Shown here in pieces: positions 54,753-62,431 of a DNA stretch of 64,000 bases. Below the pieces are notes generated by a model. That model did not search any database and was not told the origin of the DNA. It worked only from the letters and a program-made list of their open reading frames with translations. Made by a program: the position numbers and the translations under genes. Origin of the DNA: Acetobacter estunensis (GTDB taxonomy: Bacteria > Pseudomonadota > Alphaproteobacteria > Acetobacterales > Acetobacteraceae); NCBI RefSeq assembly GCF_011516945.1, contig NZ_WOTH01000001.1, positions 124,001-188,000 on the forward strand. Direction: 5' to 3'. Positions within the stretch are counted from its first letter, which is position 1, and every line of letters starts with the position of its first letter.

Positions 54753-55595
54753 ATGACCGCCTTGGCGATGCGTCTTTCACCCGTAATGACCGTGATGCAG
54801 AGTGCTGCCGAAAAGGCGGCACGGCGTCTTCTGCGTGACTTCAATGAAGTCGAGCAGCTTCAGGTGAGCATCAAGGGGCCGGGCGATTTCGTGTCGCAGG
54901 CCGACCTGCGCGCTGAGCAGACCCTGCGGGAAGAACTGGAGCGGGCCCGTCCCGGTTATGCCTTCCTCATGGAGGAAAGTGGCGAGTCGGGCGGTGAGAA
55001 CTGGACGTGGCGTTGGGTGGTCGATCCCTTGGATGGAACGACCAACTTCCTGCACGGTATTCCGCACTGGGCCATTTCCATCGGTCTGCAGCGGCGTCTG
55101 CCCGATGGCTCCATCGAACTGACCGCGGCTGTGGTGTACAATCCGGCAGCCGGTGAGATGTTCTGGGCCGAGAAAGGTGTGGGGGCGTATCTCAACGACC
55201 GGCGCATCCGTGTGTCGGCGCGTCGCGAGATGCTGACGGCCCTGTTCGCCACAGGTATTCCTTTCGCCAAGGTGTCGCCCAAGCGCCGCCTTCCGTTTGC
55301 GCGGGTCATGGGCGCGTTGATGCCGCAGGTTGCGGGCATCCGTCGCTTCGGCGCGGCGGCGCTCGATCTCGCGTGGGTCGCGGCAGGCCGTTATGAGGGC
55401 TACTGGGAGTTCGGCATCAAGCCGTGGGATTGCGCGGCCGGTGCGCTTCTTGTGCGCGAAGCCGGTGGCTACTGCACCGATCCCGCAGGTGTGGATCTGA
55501 ACGAACTTCCCGATGACGTGCTGATCGTGGCGGGCAATGGTCATCTGCACGCCAAGCTGCGTGAGATTGTGGCGGAGAGCCTGACAGACGCCTGA
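54753..55595 (+). CDS. suhB: Inositol monophosphatase family protein (SuhB-like)
   Basis: This 280-residue Mg2+-dependent phosphatase has the motifs PGDFVSQADLRAEQ, EESGE (metal Glu), DPLDGTTNFLHGIP (motif 1) and WEFGIKPWDCAAGALLVREA (motif 2). It dephosphorylates inositol-1-phosphate or related substrates; SuhB also has ribosome-related roles in some bacteria. A second ATG (54768) is a possible start. The gene follows efp and precedes an OmpA-like protein. Confidence 0.9.
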   Translation: MTALAMRLSPVMTVMQSAAEKAARRLLRDFNEVEQLQVSIKGPGDFVSQADLRAEQTLREELERARPGYAFLMEESGESGGENWTWRWVVDPLDGTTNFLHGIPHWAISIGLQRRLPDGSIELTAAVVYNPAAGEMFWAEKGVGAYLNDRRIRVSARREMLTALFATGIPFAKVSPKRRLPFARVMGALMPQVAGIRRFGAAALDLAWVAAGRYEGYWEFGIKPWDCAAGALLVREAGGYCTDPAGVDLNELPDDVLIVAGNGHLHAKLREIVAESLTDA

Positions 55596-55676
55596 ACCGA
55601 CGGGGAGGTGAAGGACGATCGTTTCCGCTCGATCTTCCCTCCTGTGCTTGGGCCGGTTTCCCAGATGAGGTTGCTG

Positions 55677-56474
55677 ATGTTGCTGCGTGAACGGCATGCG
55701 TTCCGTCTTTCTGCTTTTCCTCTCGCCTGTATCTGGTGTTTTGTTCTCGCGGCACCGCTTGCGCACGCGCAGGTGTCCACCGACACGTCCGCGCTGGATG
55801 CGCTTGGTCCCGCCCCAGCAAAGAAAAGCGGCGCACGGCAAACGCCCTCTCCCACAAGACCGAAAGCCTCGTCTGTCGCCCGTACCGGCGCGAAACATGT
55901 GGTGGAGCATGCCGCACCAGCGAAAGTCGCACCTGTCCCGCAAAAGGCGCCTGATGCACCAGCGACCGCCAGCGGCCCCAAACCGGCATCGCCTTCTCAC
56001 GCGCCCGTAGCGGCGACCATTCCACCCGCGCCTCCTCCGCCGCCGGTATTCACGGCGCCGCAAATTCCAGTGCAACTGCATCCGTTCCCTCTGCCGCCTG
56101 ATCCGCAACCTGTCGCCGATGCCAAGGGTGACAGCCGTCCGATCGACGGGGGCGTGCGCGTAACATTTGCGGCGGATTCCGATCACCTGAACACGGAGAC
56201 GCGCAACGCCATTCTCGCTTTCGCCAAGGCGCTGAAGGAGCGGCCTGATACCCGTGCGCTGGTGGATACGACCGCGAGCGGTGTGCCCAACGACCCGTCA
56301 CGGCCGCGCCGCATGGCGCTCAGCCGCGGGCTTGTTGTGCGGGCTGTGCTGATGAACGCGGGTGTCCCGTCCACCCGGATTTATGTCCGGGTAATCGGCC
56401 TGCCGGATAAGACTGGCATCGAGACTCCAGCGGATCGGGCCGACATCCGCCGCTCCGACGCCGTGGATCAGTAG
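55677..56474 (+). CDS. OmpA-like secreted protein with proline-rich linker
   Basis: The protein has about 265 residues. The signal peptide ends near LAAPLAHAQ. A long Ala/Pro/Lys-rich disordered linker (about residues 30-135) includes PPAPPPPPVF. A C-terminal OmpA/MotB-like domain follows (VRVTFAADSDHLNTETRNAI, SRPRRMALSRGLVVRAVLM, RIYVRVIGL). Such domains bind peptidoglycan. GAGG lies six bases before ATG 55677, which I prefer to GTG 55608 and ATG 55665. The linker could span the periplasm. It converges on radA. Confidence 0.75.
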   Translation: MLLRERHAFRLSAFPLACIWCFVLAAPLAHAQVSTDTSALDALGPAPAKKSGARQTPSPTRPKASSVARTGAKHVVEHAAPAKVAPVPQKAPDAPATASGPKPASPSHAPVAATIPPAPPPPPVFTAPQIPVQLHPFPLPPDPQPVADAKGDSRPIDGGVRVTFAADSDHLNTETRNAILAFAKALKERPDTRALVDTTASGVPNDPSRPRRMALSRGLVVRAVLMNAGVPSTRIYVRVIGLPDKTGIETPADRADIRRSDAVDQ

Positions 56475-56484
56475 GCGCTGTTCC

Positions 56485-57882
56485 TTAGTCGTCCTTTGCG
56501 GCGGCGGAACTTTCGGTCATCGTTCTGACCAGACTGGAGAGATGTCCCAGTTCGTGCAGGTCGAGACCGGGAGGGGCAGCGAGCTTGGCATTCCCGCGTG
56601 CGATACGGCGCGGCAGAATGGCGGACGCGAACCCGAGTTTGCTGGCTTCGCGCAGGCGCAGATCGGCCTGTGGCACCTGCCGGATTTCCCCTGACAGACC
56701 GATTTCCCCGAAAAAGACGGAGCCAGCGTCCGTCGGGTGACCTGTCGCGGCCGAGACGATGGCGGCGGCAGCGGCAAGATCGGCCGCCGGTTCCGTCACT
56801 CGCAGGCCGCCCGCGAAATTGAGATAGACATCCATTCCGGACAATTTCAGACCGCAGCGCGATTCCAGCACGGCCAGCAGCATGGACAGGCGTCCCGAAT
56901 CCCATCCCACCACAGCGCGGCGGGGACTGCCGTCCCCGGCTTTGGGGGAAAGTAGGGCCTGCACTTCCAGCAGCACGGGGCGCGTGCCTTCAAGCCCGGC
57001 AAAGACAGCGGAGCCGGCAATATTGCCCTGCCGTTCGGCCAGAAACAGGGCGGAGGGGTTGGGCACTTCGATCAGGCCGTGATCGGTCATGGCGAACACA
57101 CCGATCTCATCGGTCGCGCCGAAACGGTTTTTGGCCGCGCGCAGGATGCGGAACTGATGGCCGCGATCCCCTTCGAAATACATCACCGCATCGACCATGT
57201 GCTCCATGACGCGCGGACCGGCCAAGCCTCCCTCTTTGGTGACGTGTCCCACCAGAACGAGCGAGAAGCCGCGCTTCTTGGCGAGACGGATCAATTCGAA
57301 CGCACAGGCCCGGACCTGTGCCACGGACCCCGGCGCGCTCTCGATGCTGTCGAGCCACATGGTCTGGATGGAATCGATAATGACGAGGCCCGGTGGCTCG
57401 TCTGTTTCAAGCGTGGCCACGATGTCCGACACGTTGATCGAGGCGGCAAGCTCCAGCGTGGGCGCGACCAGTTCGAGGCGACGCGCCCGCATGCGGATCT
57501 GATCCACGGCTTCTTCGCCTGAAATATAGACAACGCGCTGGCCGGTGGTGGCGAGATGACACGCGGTCTGAAGCAGCAGCGTGGATTTACCGATACCCGG
57601 ATCGCCACCTACGAGCACAACGGATGCGGGCACGAACCCTCCACCCAGCACGCGATCGAGTTCAGGAATGCGCGTGAGAATACGTGGTGGCGGCGCGACG
57701 TTTCCCTCCAGTCCCGTCAGCGTAAGGCGGTTCTTGGTACGGCTCGCACGTGAAACCGTCGGTTCCACGCTTTCCTCAACGATGGTGTTCCATTCTCCGC
57801 AGGCCTCGCATTTACCGGACCATTTTGGATAGACGGCGCCACAGGATTGGCAGACGAAACGGGTTGTGGGACGCTTGGCCAA
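56485..57882 (-). CDS. radA: DNA repair protein RadA
   Basis: The protein has 465 residues. An N-terminal C4 zinc finger CQSCGAVYPKWSGKCEACGE is present. The RecA-like core has Walker A GGDPGIGKST, VIIDSIQTM, and the RadA-specific KNRFG in KNRFGATDEIGVF. The C-terminal Lon-like domain has VFFGEIGLSGEIRQVPQAD. RadA promotes branch migration in recombination repair. It is leftward and convergent with the OmpA-like gene. Confidence 0.96.
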   Translation of the reverse strand: MAKRPTTRFVCQSCGAVYPKWSGKCEACGEWNTIVEESVEPTVSRASRTKNRLTLTGLEGNVAPPPRILTRIPELDRVLGGGFVPASVVLVGGDPGIGKSTLLLQTACHLATTGQRVVYISGEEAVDQIRMRARRLELVAPTLELAASINVSDIVATLETDEPPGLVIIDSIQTMWLDSIESAPGSVAQVRACAFELIRLAKKRGFSLVLVGHVTKEGGLAGPRVMEHMVDAVMYFEGDRGHQFRILRAAKNRFGATDEIGVFAMTDHGLIEVPNPSALFLAERQGNIAGSAVFAGLEGTRPVLLEVQALLSPKAGDGSPRRAVVGWDSGRLSMLLAVLESRCGLKLSGMDVYLNFAGGLRVTEPAADLAAAAAIVSAATGHPTDAGSVFFGEIGLSGEIRQVPQADLRLREASKLGFASAILPRRIARGNAKLAAPPGLDLHELGHLSSLVRTMTESSAAAKDD

Positions 57883-58041
57883 GAAGAACGATTCTCCTGT
57901 CGGATTTTAAGGAACGATGTGTGTTGTGTAGCGTTTTTTAACGCAAATCGACGATCCTGACGCATTGTCTTTCTGAAATGTGTTGCTAATCATTGCGCCA
58001 ACGATCGCGTGATCGAGAGTCATAGATGAGGAGAGGCAGGC

Positions 58042-58458
58042 GTGGCACGAGCAGCGAGGGGCACGACATCGGCGGCACGGGGCGCTACGGGCCGCGGAAA
58101 AACGGCAGAACGGACAGCCACTCCTCGTGAAAAAGCCCGTTCCACACGAAAGAAACCGGCAGAAGTGATTGAGGAAATCGTGGAAGAGGTGGTGCCTGTG
58201 CGTGTGCCGCCCATACGCGACGCCCTTTATTTCGATGTGCAATGGTATCTCTCAGCCTATCCGGATGTGGCGGAAGCTGGCGTCGATGCCGCGACGCATT
58301 ATCAGACTGTCGGTTTTCGTGAGGGACGTCAGCCCAACAAGCTCTTCGACAGTAAGGCTTATCTCGCCGTCAATCCGGATCTGGAGGGTTATGACGGCGA
58401 TCTGTTCCTTCATTACGTGTTTTTCGGTGCTGCCGAAGGGCGTGCCCTGACGTCGTGA
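58042..58458 (+). CDS. Small protein with basic tail and two RTX-associated-type motifs
   Basis: The protein has 138 residues. The first 45 are basic and low-complexity (Ala/Arg/Lys/Thr) and lack a signal peptide. A Glu/Val stretch is followed by two copies of a motif resembling YLAxNPDVxxAGxDxxxHYxxxGxxEGR. These are WYLSAYPDVAEAGVDAATHY plus GFREGR, and YLAVNPDLEGYDGDLFLHYV plus GAAEGR. The motif recurs in secreted RTX-type and glycosyltransferase-linked proteins, where its role is not settled. GTG 58042 has GAGGAGAGG upstream. The gene is monocistronic and ends at a terminator. Its basic region resembles that of the proteins at 2987-5639. Confidence 0.6.
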   Translation: MARAARGTTSAARGATGRGKTAERTATPREKARSTRKKPAEVIEEIVEEVVPVRVPPIRDALYFDVQWYLSAYPDVAEAGVDAATHYQTVGFREGRQPNKLFDSKAYLAVNPDLEGYDGDLFLHYVFFGAAEGRALTS

Positions 58459-58472
58459 TTGTCACGGTTGAG

Positions 58473-58501
58473 CGGCAGTTCCTTAGGGAATTGCCGTTTT
58501 T
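58473..58501 (+). terminator. Terminator after the small repeat protein
   Basis: The ten-base stem CGGCAGTTCC / GGAATTGCCG (one G-T pair) with TTAG loop is followed by five T. Confidence 0.88.
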
Positions 58502-58542
58502 GCGAAGAGTAAATCTTTGCTGATGGTGCCCTGTACCGTTTC

Positions 58543-60726
58543 ATGCGTCTGATGGCCGAGATCGTTGGATGGCTGGAAGAGCGCCTTCTCTCTGAACGGC
58601 ACCGGTTGCCGGTCTGGTTGCCGGTGTGCGTGGCCTTCGGTGTGCTGCTTTATTTTCAGCCACGTCATGAGCCGGTGTTCTGGCCCGCGCTGCTGAGCGC
58701 GGGTTTTTCCATTTTTATTCTCATATACGGCTGGTATCGGATCGGTGCCCGTGTGGTGGGATCTGTGGTGTTGTGTCTGTCGCTCGGTTTTCTGGCGGCA
58801 TGGACGGAGTGTCACCGCCTGCCGCCAATGCCGGAACTGCCACGGCGCGCCGTCATGCTGAGCGGACACGTTCGGGCGGTTGACCAGCTTGCCCCACGTG
58901 AAGGCGCGGAAAGCGGTGGGCGACGGGTGACGCTTGCGAATGTGCGCTTCGAGACATGGGTGGATGACGGCATGGCGCCGTTGGCCCGCACGCTGCGCAT
59001 CCGTCTGCGCAACGACGACCCGCTGGTGCTGGCGGCGGGTGACGAACTGCGGGTGCGGGCTTTGCTGACGGCGCCGCCTTTTCCGGTAATACCCGGTGCC
59101 CGCGACCTGCAACGGGAGGCTTGGTTCAAGGGGGAGGCCGGAACCGGACGTGCTCTCAATGCCGCGACCGTGGTGACGGGCGATACGGGTGTGGGAAAAC
59201 GCGCGTCTTCCCTGTGGGAGCGGCTGCGCGAAGGGATCGGAGCGCGCATTCATTCCGTGCTGCCGGGCACCAACGGCGCCATCGCCGCGACGTTGCTTGT
59301 TGGTCTTTCCAGCGCCATTCCTCAGATGGATCGGGAGGCGTTCGCCGCATCCGGCCTTGCGCATCTTCTGGCCGTGGCCGGGCTGCATCTGGGTATCGTG
59401 ATGGGACTTGTGGTGACGGTGGCGCGCTACGATTTGGCCGCCATCGAGTGGGTGGCGTTGCGGTGGCCCTGCAAGGAAATCGCGGCTCTCTGCGGGCTGG
59501 CGGGCGGTGTGCTGTATGTGGCGATGACGGGGCTGCATCTTCCTGCTCTGCGCAGTCTGGTGATGGCGTGTCTGGTGGTTCTGGCCCTGCTGACCGGACG
59601 AAATGCCGCGTCGATGCGTGGGCTGGCGGTGGCGGCGCTGGTTCTGCTGCTGACGGGACCGTCCGTTTTGCTGGATGTGCCGTTTCAGATGTCGTTTGCC
59701 GCTGTCATGGCGTTGATCGCGGGCTACGAGGTGTTACGCCAGCCATTACGCCGCCTGCATGGCGAGGGTGGGGTGAGTCGCCGCTTCGGGGTGCATGTCA
59801 CGACGCTCGCGCTGACCAGCCTGCTGGCGGGCGGGGCGACTCTGCCTGTTTCCATGGCGCATTTTGGAGAAATCCAGCCCTTTTTCGTGGTGGCGAACCT
59901 TGTGGCAGTGCCGATGACGGCGCTGTGGGTGATGCCGGCGGGGCTGATAGCGTTACTGCTGATGCCGCTGCATCTGGAAACGCTGGCGCTTGTGCCGATG
60001 GGCTGGGGGATCGACGGCATCATCTGGCTGGCGCGCACCGTGGCCGGTTGGCCCGCAGCCCGTCTGGCTGTTCCAATGACGCCGGGTTGGGGGCTGACGC
60101 TGTTCCTGCTGGGGTTGTGCTGGTTGTGTCTGTGGACGCGACGCTGGCGGTTACTGGGACTGCTGCCCATGCTGGTCGGTTTTCTTTCGCCCTTCTATCA
60201 CACATTGCCAGATGTGGTGGTGGCGCCCGATGGAGGCGTCGTAGCGGTGCGGGACGGCGGGAAGCTTCTGGTGGCTGGCCGGTCGCGGGATGCATGGTTC
60301 GAGCGGCGGGAGTTGGGGCAGGCTTTCGGACGACCTGTGACGGAGATGTCGCTGCCCACGAGTGAAAGCGCCAATGGCGATCTGGTCTGTGGAGAGGACG
60401 GCGCGCCCGGTCTGTGTGTGCTGACCCGGCATGGCCAGTCCCTTCTCCTGCGTCTGATGGACGATTCGGATGGAATGCACATCGTGCCGCCCGGCTTGTG
60501 CGATGGCATGGATCTGTTCGTGAGTGTCTCGCCTGCGCGGACGTCGTGTCGCGCTATTCCGCGGATTGACCGGTTCACGGTCTGGCGTGAGGGCGCGGAA
60601 GCGATCTGGCTTGAAGCGGGGAAGATCAAGATCGTGTCGGATCGGGCGTGGACGGGTGCGCGTCCGTGGGTAATGCGGCCGGGACGTCATGGCGTCCCGA
60701 ACCTTCCATTGGCGCAGGCGGAATGA
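58543..60726 (+). CDS. ComEC/Rec2-family competence membrane protein
   Basis: This 727-residue inner-membrane protein has about ten helices. The N-terminal DUF4131-type region includes ERHRLPVWLPVCVAFGVLLY. The competence core has FAASGLAHLLAVAGLHLGIV (signature), LPALRSLVMACLVVLALLTG and VPFQMSFAAVMALIAGYEVL. The C-terminal domain is beta-rich (VVVAPDGGVVAVRDGGKLLV) and lacks the HxHxDH metallo-beta-lactamase motif of longer ComEC proteins. ComEC forms the channel for incoming single-stranded DNA. No other competence genes are near. Confidence 0.85.
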   Translation: MRLMAEIVGWLEERLLSERHRLPVWLPVCVAFGVLLYFQPRHEPVFWPALLSAGFSIFILIYGWYRIGARVVGSVVLCLSLGFLAAWTECHRLPPMPELPRRAVMLSGHVRAVDQLAPREGAESGGRRVTLANVRFETWVDDGMAPLARTLRIRLRNDDPLVLAAGDELRVRALLTAPPFPVIPGARDLQREAWFKGEAGTGRALNAATVVTGDTGVGKRASSLWERLREGIGARIHSVLPGTNGAIAATLLVGLSSAIPQMDREAFAASGLAHLLAVAGLHLGIVMGLVVTVARYDLAAIEWVALRWPCKEIAALCGLAGGVLYVAMTGLHLPALRSLVMACLVVLALLTGRNAASMRGLAVAALVLLLTGPSVLLDVPFQMSFAAVMALIAGYEVLRQPLRRLHGEGGVSRRFGVHVTTLALTSLLAGGATLPVSMAHFGEIQPFFVVANLVAVPMTALWVMPAGLIALLLMPLHLETLALVPMGWGIDGIIWLARTVAGWPAARLAVPMTPGWGLTLFLLGLCWLCLWTRRWRLLGLLPMLVGFLSPFYHTLPDVVVAPDGGVVAVRDGGKLLVAGRSRDAWFERRELGQAFGRPVTEMSLPTSESANGDLVCGEDGAPGLCVLTRHGQSLLLRLMDDSDGMHIVPPGLCDGMDLFVSVSPARTSCRAIPRIDRFTVWREGAEAIWLEAGKIKIVSDRAWTGARPWVMRPGRHGVPNLPLAQAE

Positions 60727-60780
60727 GGGGCTGCTCTCTTCACGAAAACAGTTGAGATCGTGATCGGATGAGAGTGATTT

Positions 60781-60811
60781 TTAATTGCAAATGAGAATGG
60801 TTTGCAATTAA
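60781..60811 (+). promoter_or_regulatory. Iron-box-like palindrome upstream of the gene at 60850
   Basis: The arms TTAATTGCAAA and TTTGCAATTAA (11 bases each, perfect) flank TGAGAATGG. The inner 19 bases match the classical Fur-box consensus at 12 of 19 positions by hand count, including AATGA-AAT. It lies 39 bases before the next gene, consistent with repression by an iron regulator (Fur or Irr type). Confidence 0.6.
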
Positions 60812-60849
60812 GGTGAGGCATCACGAGGAGGGACGGGCCATCAGGTCCG

Positions 60850-61494
60850 ATGGATGTCATGATCGCGACTTCCGATATTCTGCACGAACTTTCTGCCGAT
60901 GAGCGCGTGGCGGTCTGGATGCTGCGCTATCTGGTCGGGCCCGGACGGCCTTTCTGCCGGATGGGATTCGGCTCTCTGGGGGGTATGTTCTTCCGCGAGG
61001 ATCTCGACGCGCTGGGAACGGCTTTCCGCCATGCGCTGGATCGCTGCTCCGGCGCCGGGGTGATGCCGCCCGATGTCAGGATGAGAGGTTGTGGGGCTGT
61101 CAGTTCCACGGAAATGGCGCTGCTGGACGCGACGGCGCTTGCTCAGAAGGGCGACGAGAAAGGGGTGCGGGCCACCTTGCGGCGCCTGTTTCCCCAGCGG
61201 CATGTGATCGCATCCTTTGCCGAAGCGATGACGCAACTTGGTGCCTGTCTGGCTTCGGCGGGCTATTGGCTGCTGAGCCGGGCCTGCACGAGAACGGATA
61301 GTCTGAGTGAAACGCAGGCAATCCCTGAACGATCTGTGGCCATCACCCGAAGGCAGCGTGATATGGTGCTGGAAAGTGACACGCCTGTAGCAGCGGCTTC
61401 GCTGGCCACGCTGTCGCGCTGGCGCTCTCAGGACATGAGGCTGGCTCAGGTTCTCTGGCCCCATGGGGCGACACAGATCTGTGCCGTTGGATGA
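60850..61494 (+). CDS. Unknown protein under an iron-box-like operator
   Basis: This 214-residue soluble protein has no signal peptide or recognisable domain. Visible features are an N-terminal helix-rich part ILHELSADERVAVWMLRYLV, then FGSLGGMFFREDL, a Cys-containing stretch (LDRCSGAG, MRGCGAVSST), and a helical C-terminal half with ATLRRLFPQRHVIASF. Six scattered Cys are present but no CxxC pair. It stands directly behind the palindrome at 60781 and is convergent with bacterioferritin. It may therefore be part of an iron response; that is inferred from the operator only. GAGGAGGG lies rather far (about 20 bases) upstream, so the start may be ATG 60850 or 60859. Confidence 0.6.
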   Translation: MDVMIATSDILHELSADERVAVWMLRYLVGPGRPFCRMGFGSLGGMFFREDLDALGTAFRHALDRCSGAGVMPPDVRMRGCGAVSSTEMALLDATALAQKGDEKGVRATLRRLFPQRHVIASFAEAMTQLGACLASAGYWLLSRACTRTDSLSETQAIPERSVAITRRQRDMVLESDTPVAAASLATLSRWRSQDMRLAQVLWPHGATQICAVG

Positions 61495-61508
61495 GGGCTC
61501 TAAACGAT

Positions 61509-61556
61509 AAAACGCCAGCTTCCTCCGCCATGACAGGCGGTGGAAACCGGTGTTTT
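61509..61556. terminator. Bidirectional hairpin between the unknown gene and bfr
   Basis: AAAAC on the left and GTTTT on the right bracket a stem TTCCTCCGCC / GGCGGTGGAA with one T-T mismatch and an ATGACA loop. The A and T flanks suit termination in both directions. Confidence 0.65.
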
Positions 61557-61593
61557 GCGGGCGTCTCAGACCAGACTTGCTGGCCTGGACGGC

Positions 61594-62079
61594 TTATTCC
61601 TCGTTGGCGGGCGCGGAATTGAGCTGAATGTAGCGCTCGATGCCGATCTGCTTGATGAGGTCGAACTGACGGTCGAGGTAGTCCTCATGCTCTTCCTCGT
61701 TGTCGAGGATCTTGATCAACAGGTCACGTGAGACGTAGTCGCGCACGCTCTCGCAGTAGGCGATACCTTCACGAAGATCGGCCAGCGCCTTTTCTTCGAG
61801 CTTGAGGTCGCATTCAAGGATTTCCTTGACGTTCTGACCGATCAGGACGGTGTTGTAGCGCTGCACGTTCGGCAGACCGCCGAGATAGAGAATGCGCTCG
61901 ATTAGCCAGTCGGCGTGACGCATCTCTTCGATGGATTCCTCATATTCCTTTTTGCCCAGCAGGGTCACGCCCCAGTGGTTCAGCGTGCGCGCATGCAGGA
62001 AATACTGGTTGATTGCTGTCAGCTCATTGGTGAGCTGGATGTTCAGGTGCTCGATCACCTTGGGATCTTTGACGGCCAT
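61594..62079 (-). CDS. bfr: Bacterioferritin
   Basis: This 161-residue four-helix iron-storage protein has the ferroxidase residues in TNELTAINQYFLHA, EEMRHADWLIERILYLGG (with the heme Met53) and DNEEEHEDYLDRQ. All expected ligands are present, so it should mineralise iron in a heme-bearing 24-mer. AAGGAAA precedes ATG by nine bases. On the leftward strand a TTGAGA, 17-base spacer, TATTAC promoter lies over a palindrome (62188-62205), which suggests iron-dependent control. Confidence 0.96.
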   Translation of the reverse strand: MAVKDPKVIEHLNIQLTNELTAINQYFLHARTLNHWGVTLLGKKEYEESIEEMRHADWLIERILYLGGLPNVQRYNTVLIGQNVKEILECDLKLEEKALADLREGIAYCESVRDYVSRDLLIKILDNEEEHEDYLDRQFDLIKQIGIERYIQLNSAPANEE

Positions 62080-62164
62080 GACGGCATTTTCCTTCGTGTG
62101 GGGAATGTTTCCTGTCCTGTCTCTACGTCAGATTCTGTGACGCATGCAAGAAGAAAATCCTTTA

Positions 62165-62210
62165 TTTCTCAATGTAATAGCAGAAATGACTTGCATTCTC
62201 AAGTCGCAGT
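62165..62210 (-). promoter_or_regulatory. bfr promoter with overlapping palindromic operator
   Basis: On the minus strand TTGAGA, a 17-base spacer and TATTAC form a good sigma-70 promoter reading towards bfr. The palindrome GACTTG-n6-CAAGTC (62188-62205) covers the -35. It contains TGAGAATG on that strand, the same eight-base core seen at 60781. Confidence 0.55.
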
Positions 62211-62246
62211 AAATCTTTGGTGAGACTGTGGTGGGACATGTTCAAG

Positions 62247-62272
62247 GCAATATTTGGGAATGCTGATATTGC
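62247..62272. repeat. Inverted repeat GCAATAT / ATATTGC
   Basis: Perfect seven-base arms are separated by 12 bases in the divergent region. It is followed by AGGAGG but no start codon. It may be an operator for the vWA gene. Confidence 0.4.
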
Positions 62273-62431
62273 AGGAGGTTTTATCGAAAAAAGTAGGGTA
62301 GGTCGGCTGTAGAGAGGAAATTAATCTTTTGCTGATGAAAGAGAAAATTCCACTACCGGCTGATCGCGTTGCCACTGTGAAGGGGCGGATGTGCCGGAAA
62401 ACACTTCTTTTTTATAGACTTTCCAAGAGAG

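Larger units (their letters stand above)
62080..62431. other. 352-base divergent region between bfr and the vWA gene
   Basis: It holds the bfr promoter and operator on the left (listed separately) and an inverted repeat at 62247-62272. A short rightward frame MKEKIPLPADRV... (62335-62451, 38 residues) ends in the C6 run at 62443-62448. Nothing else in it looks like a gene. Confidence 0.6.
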
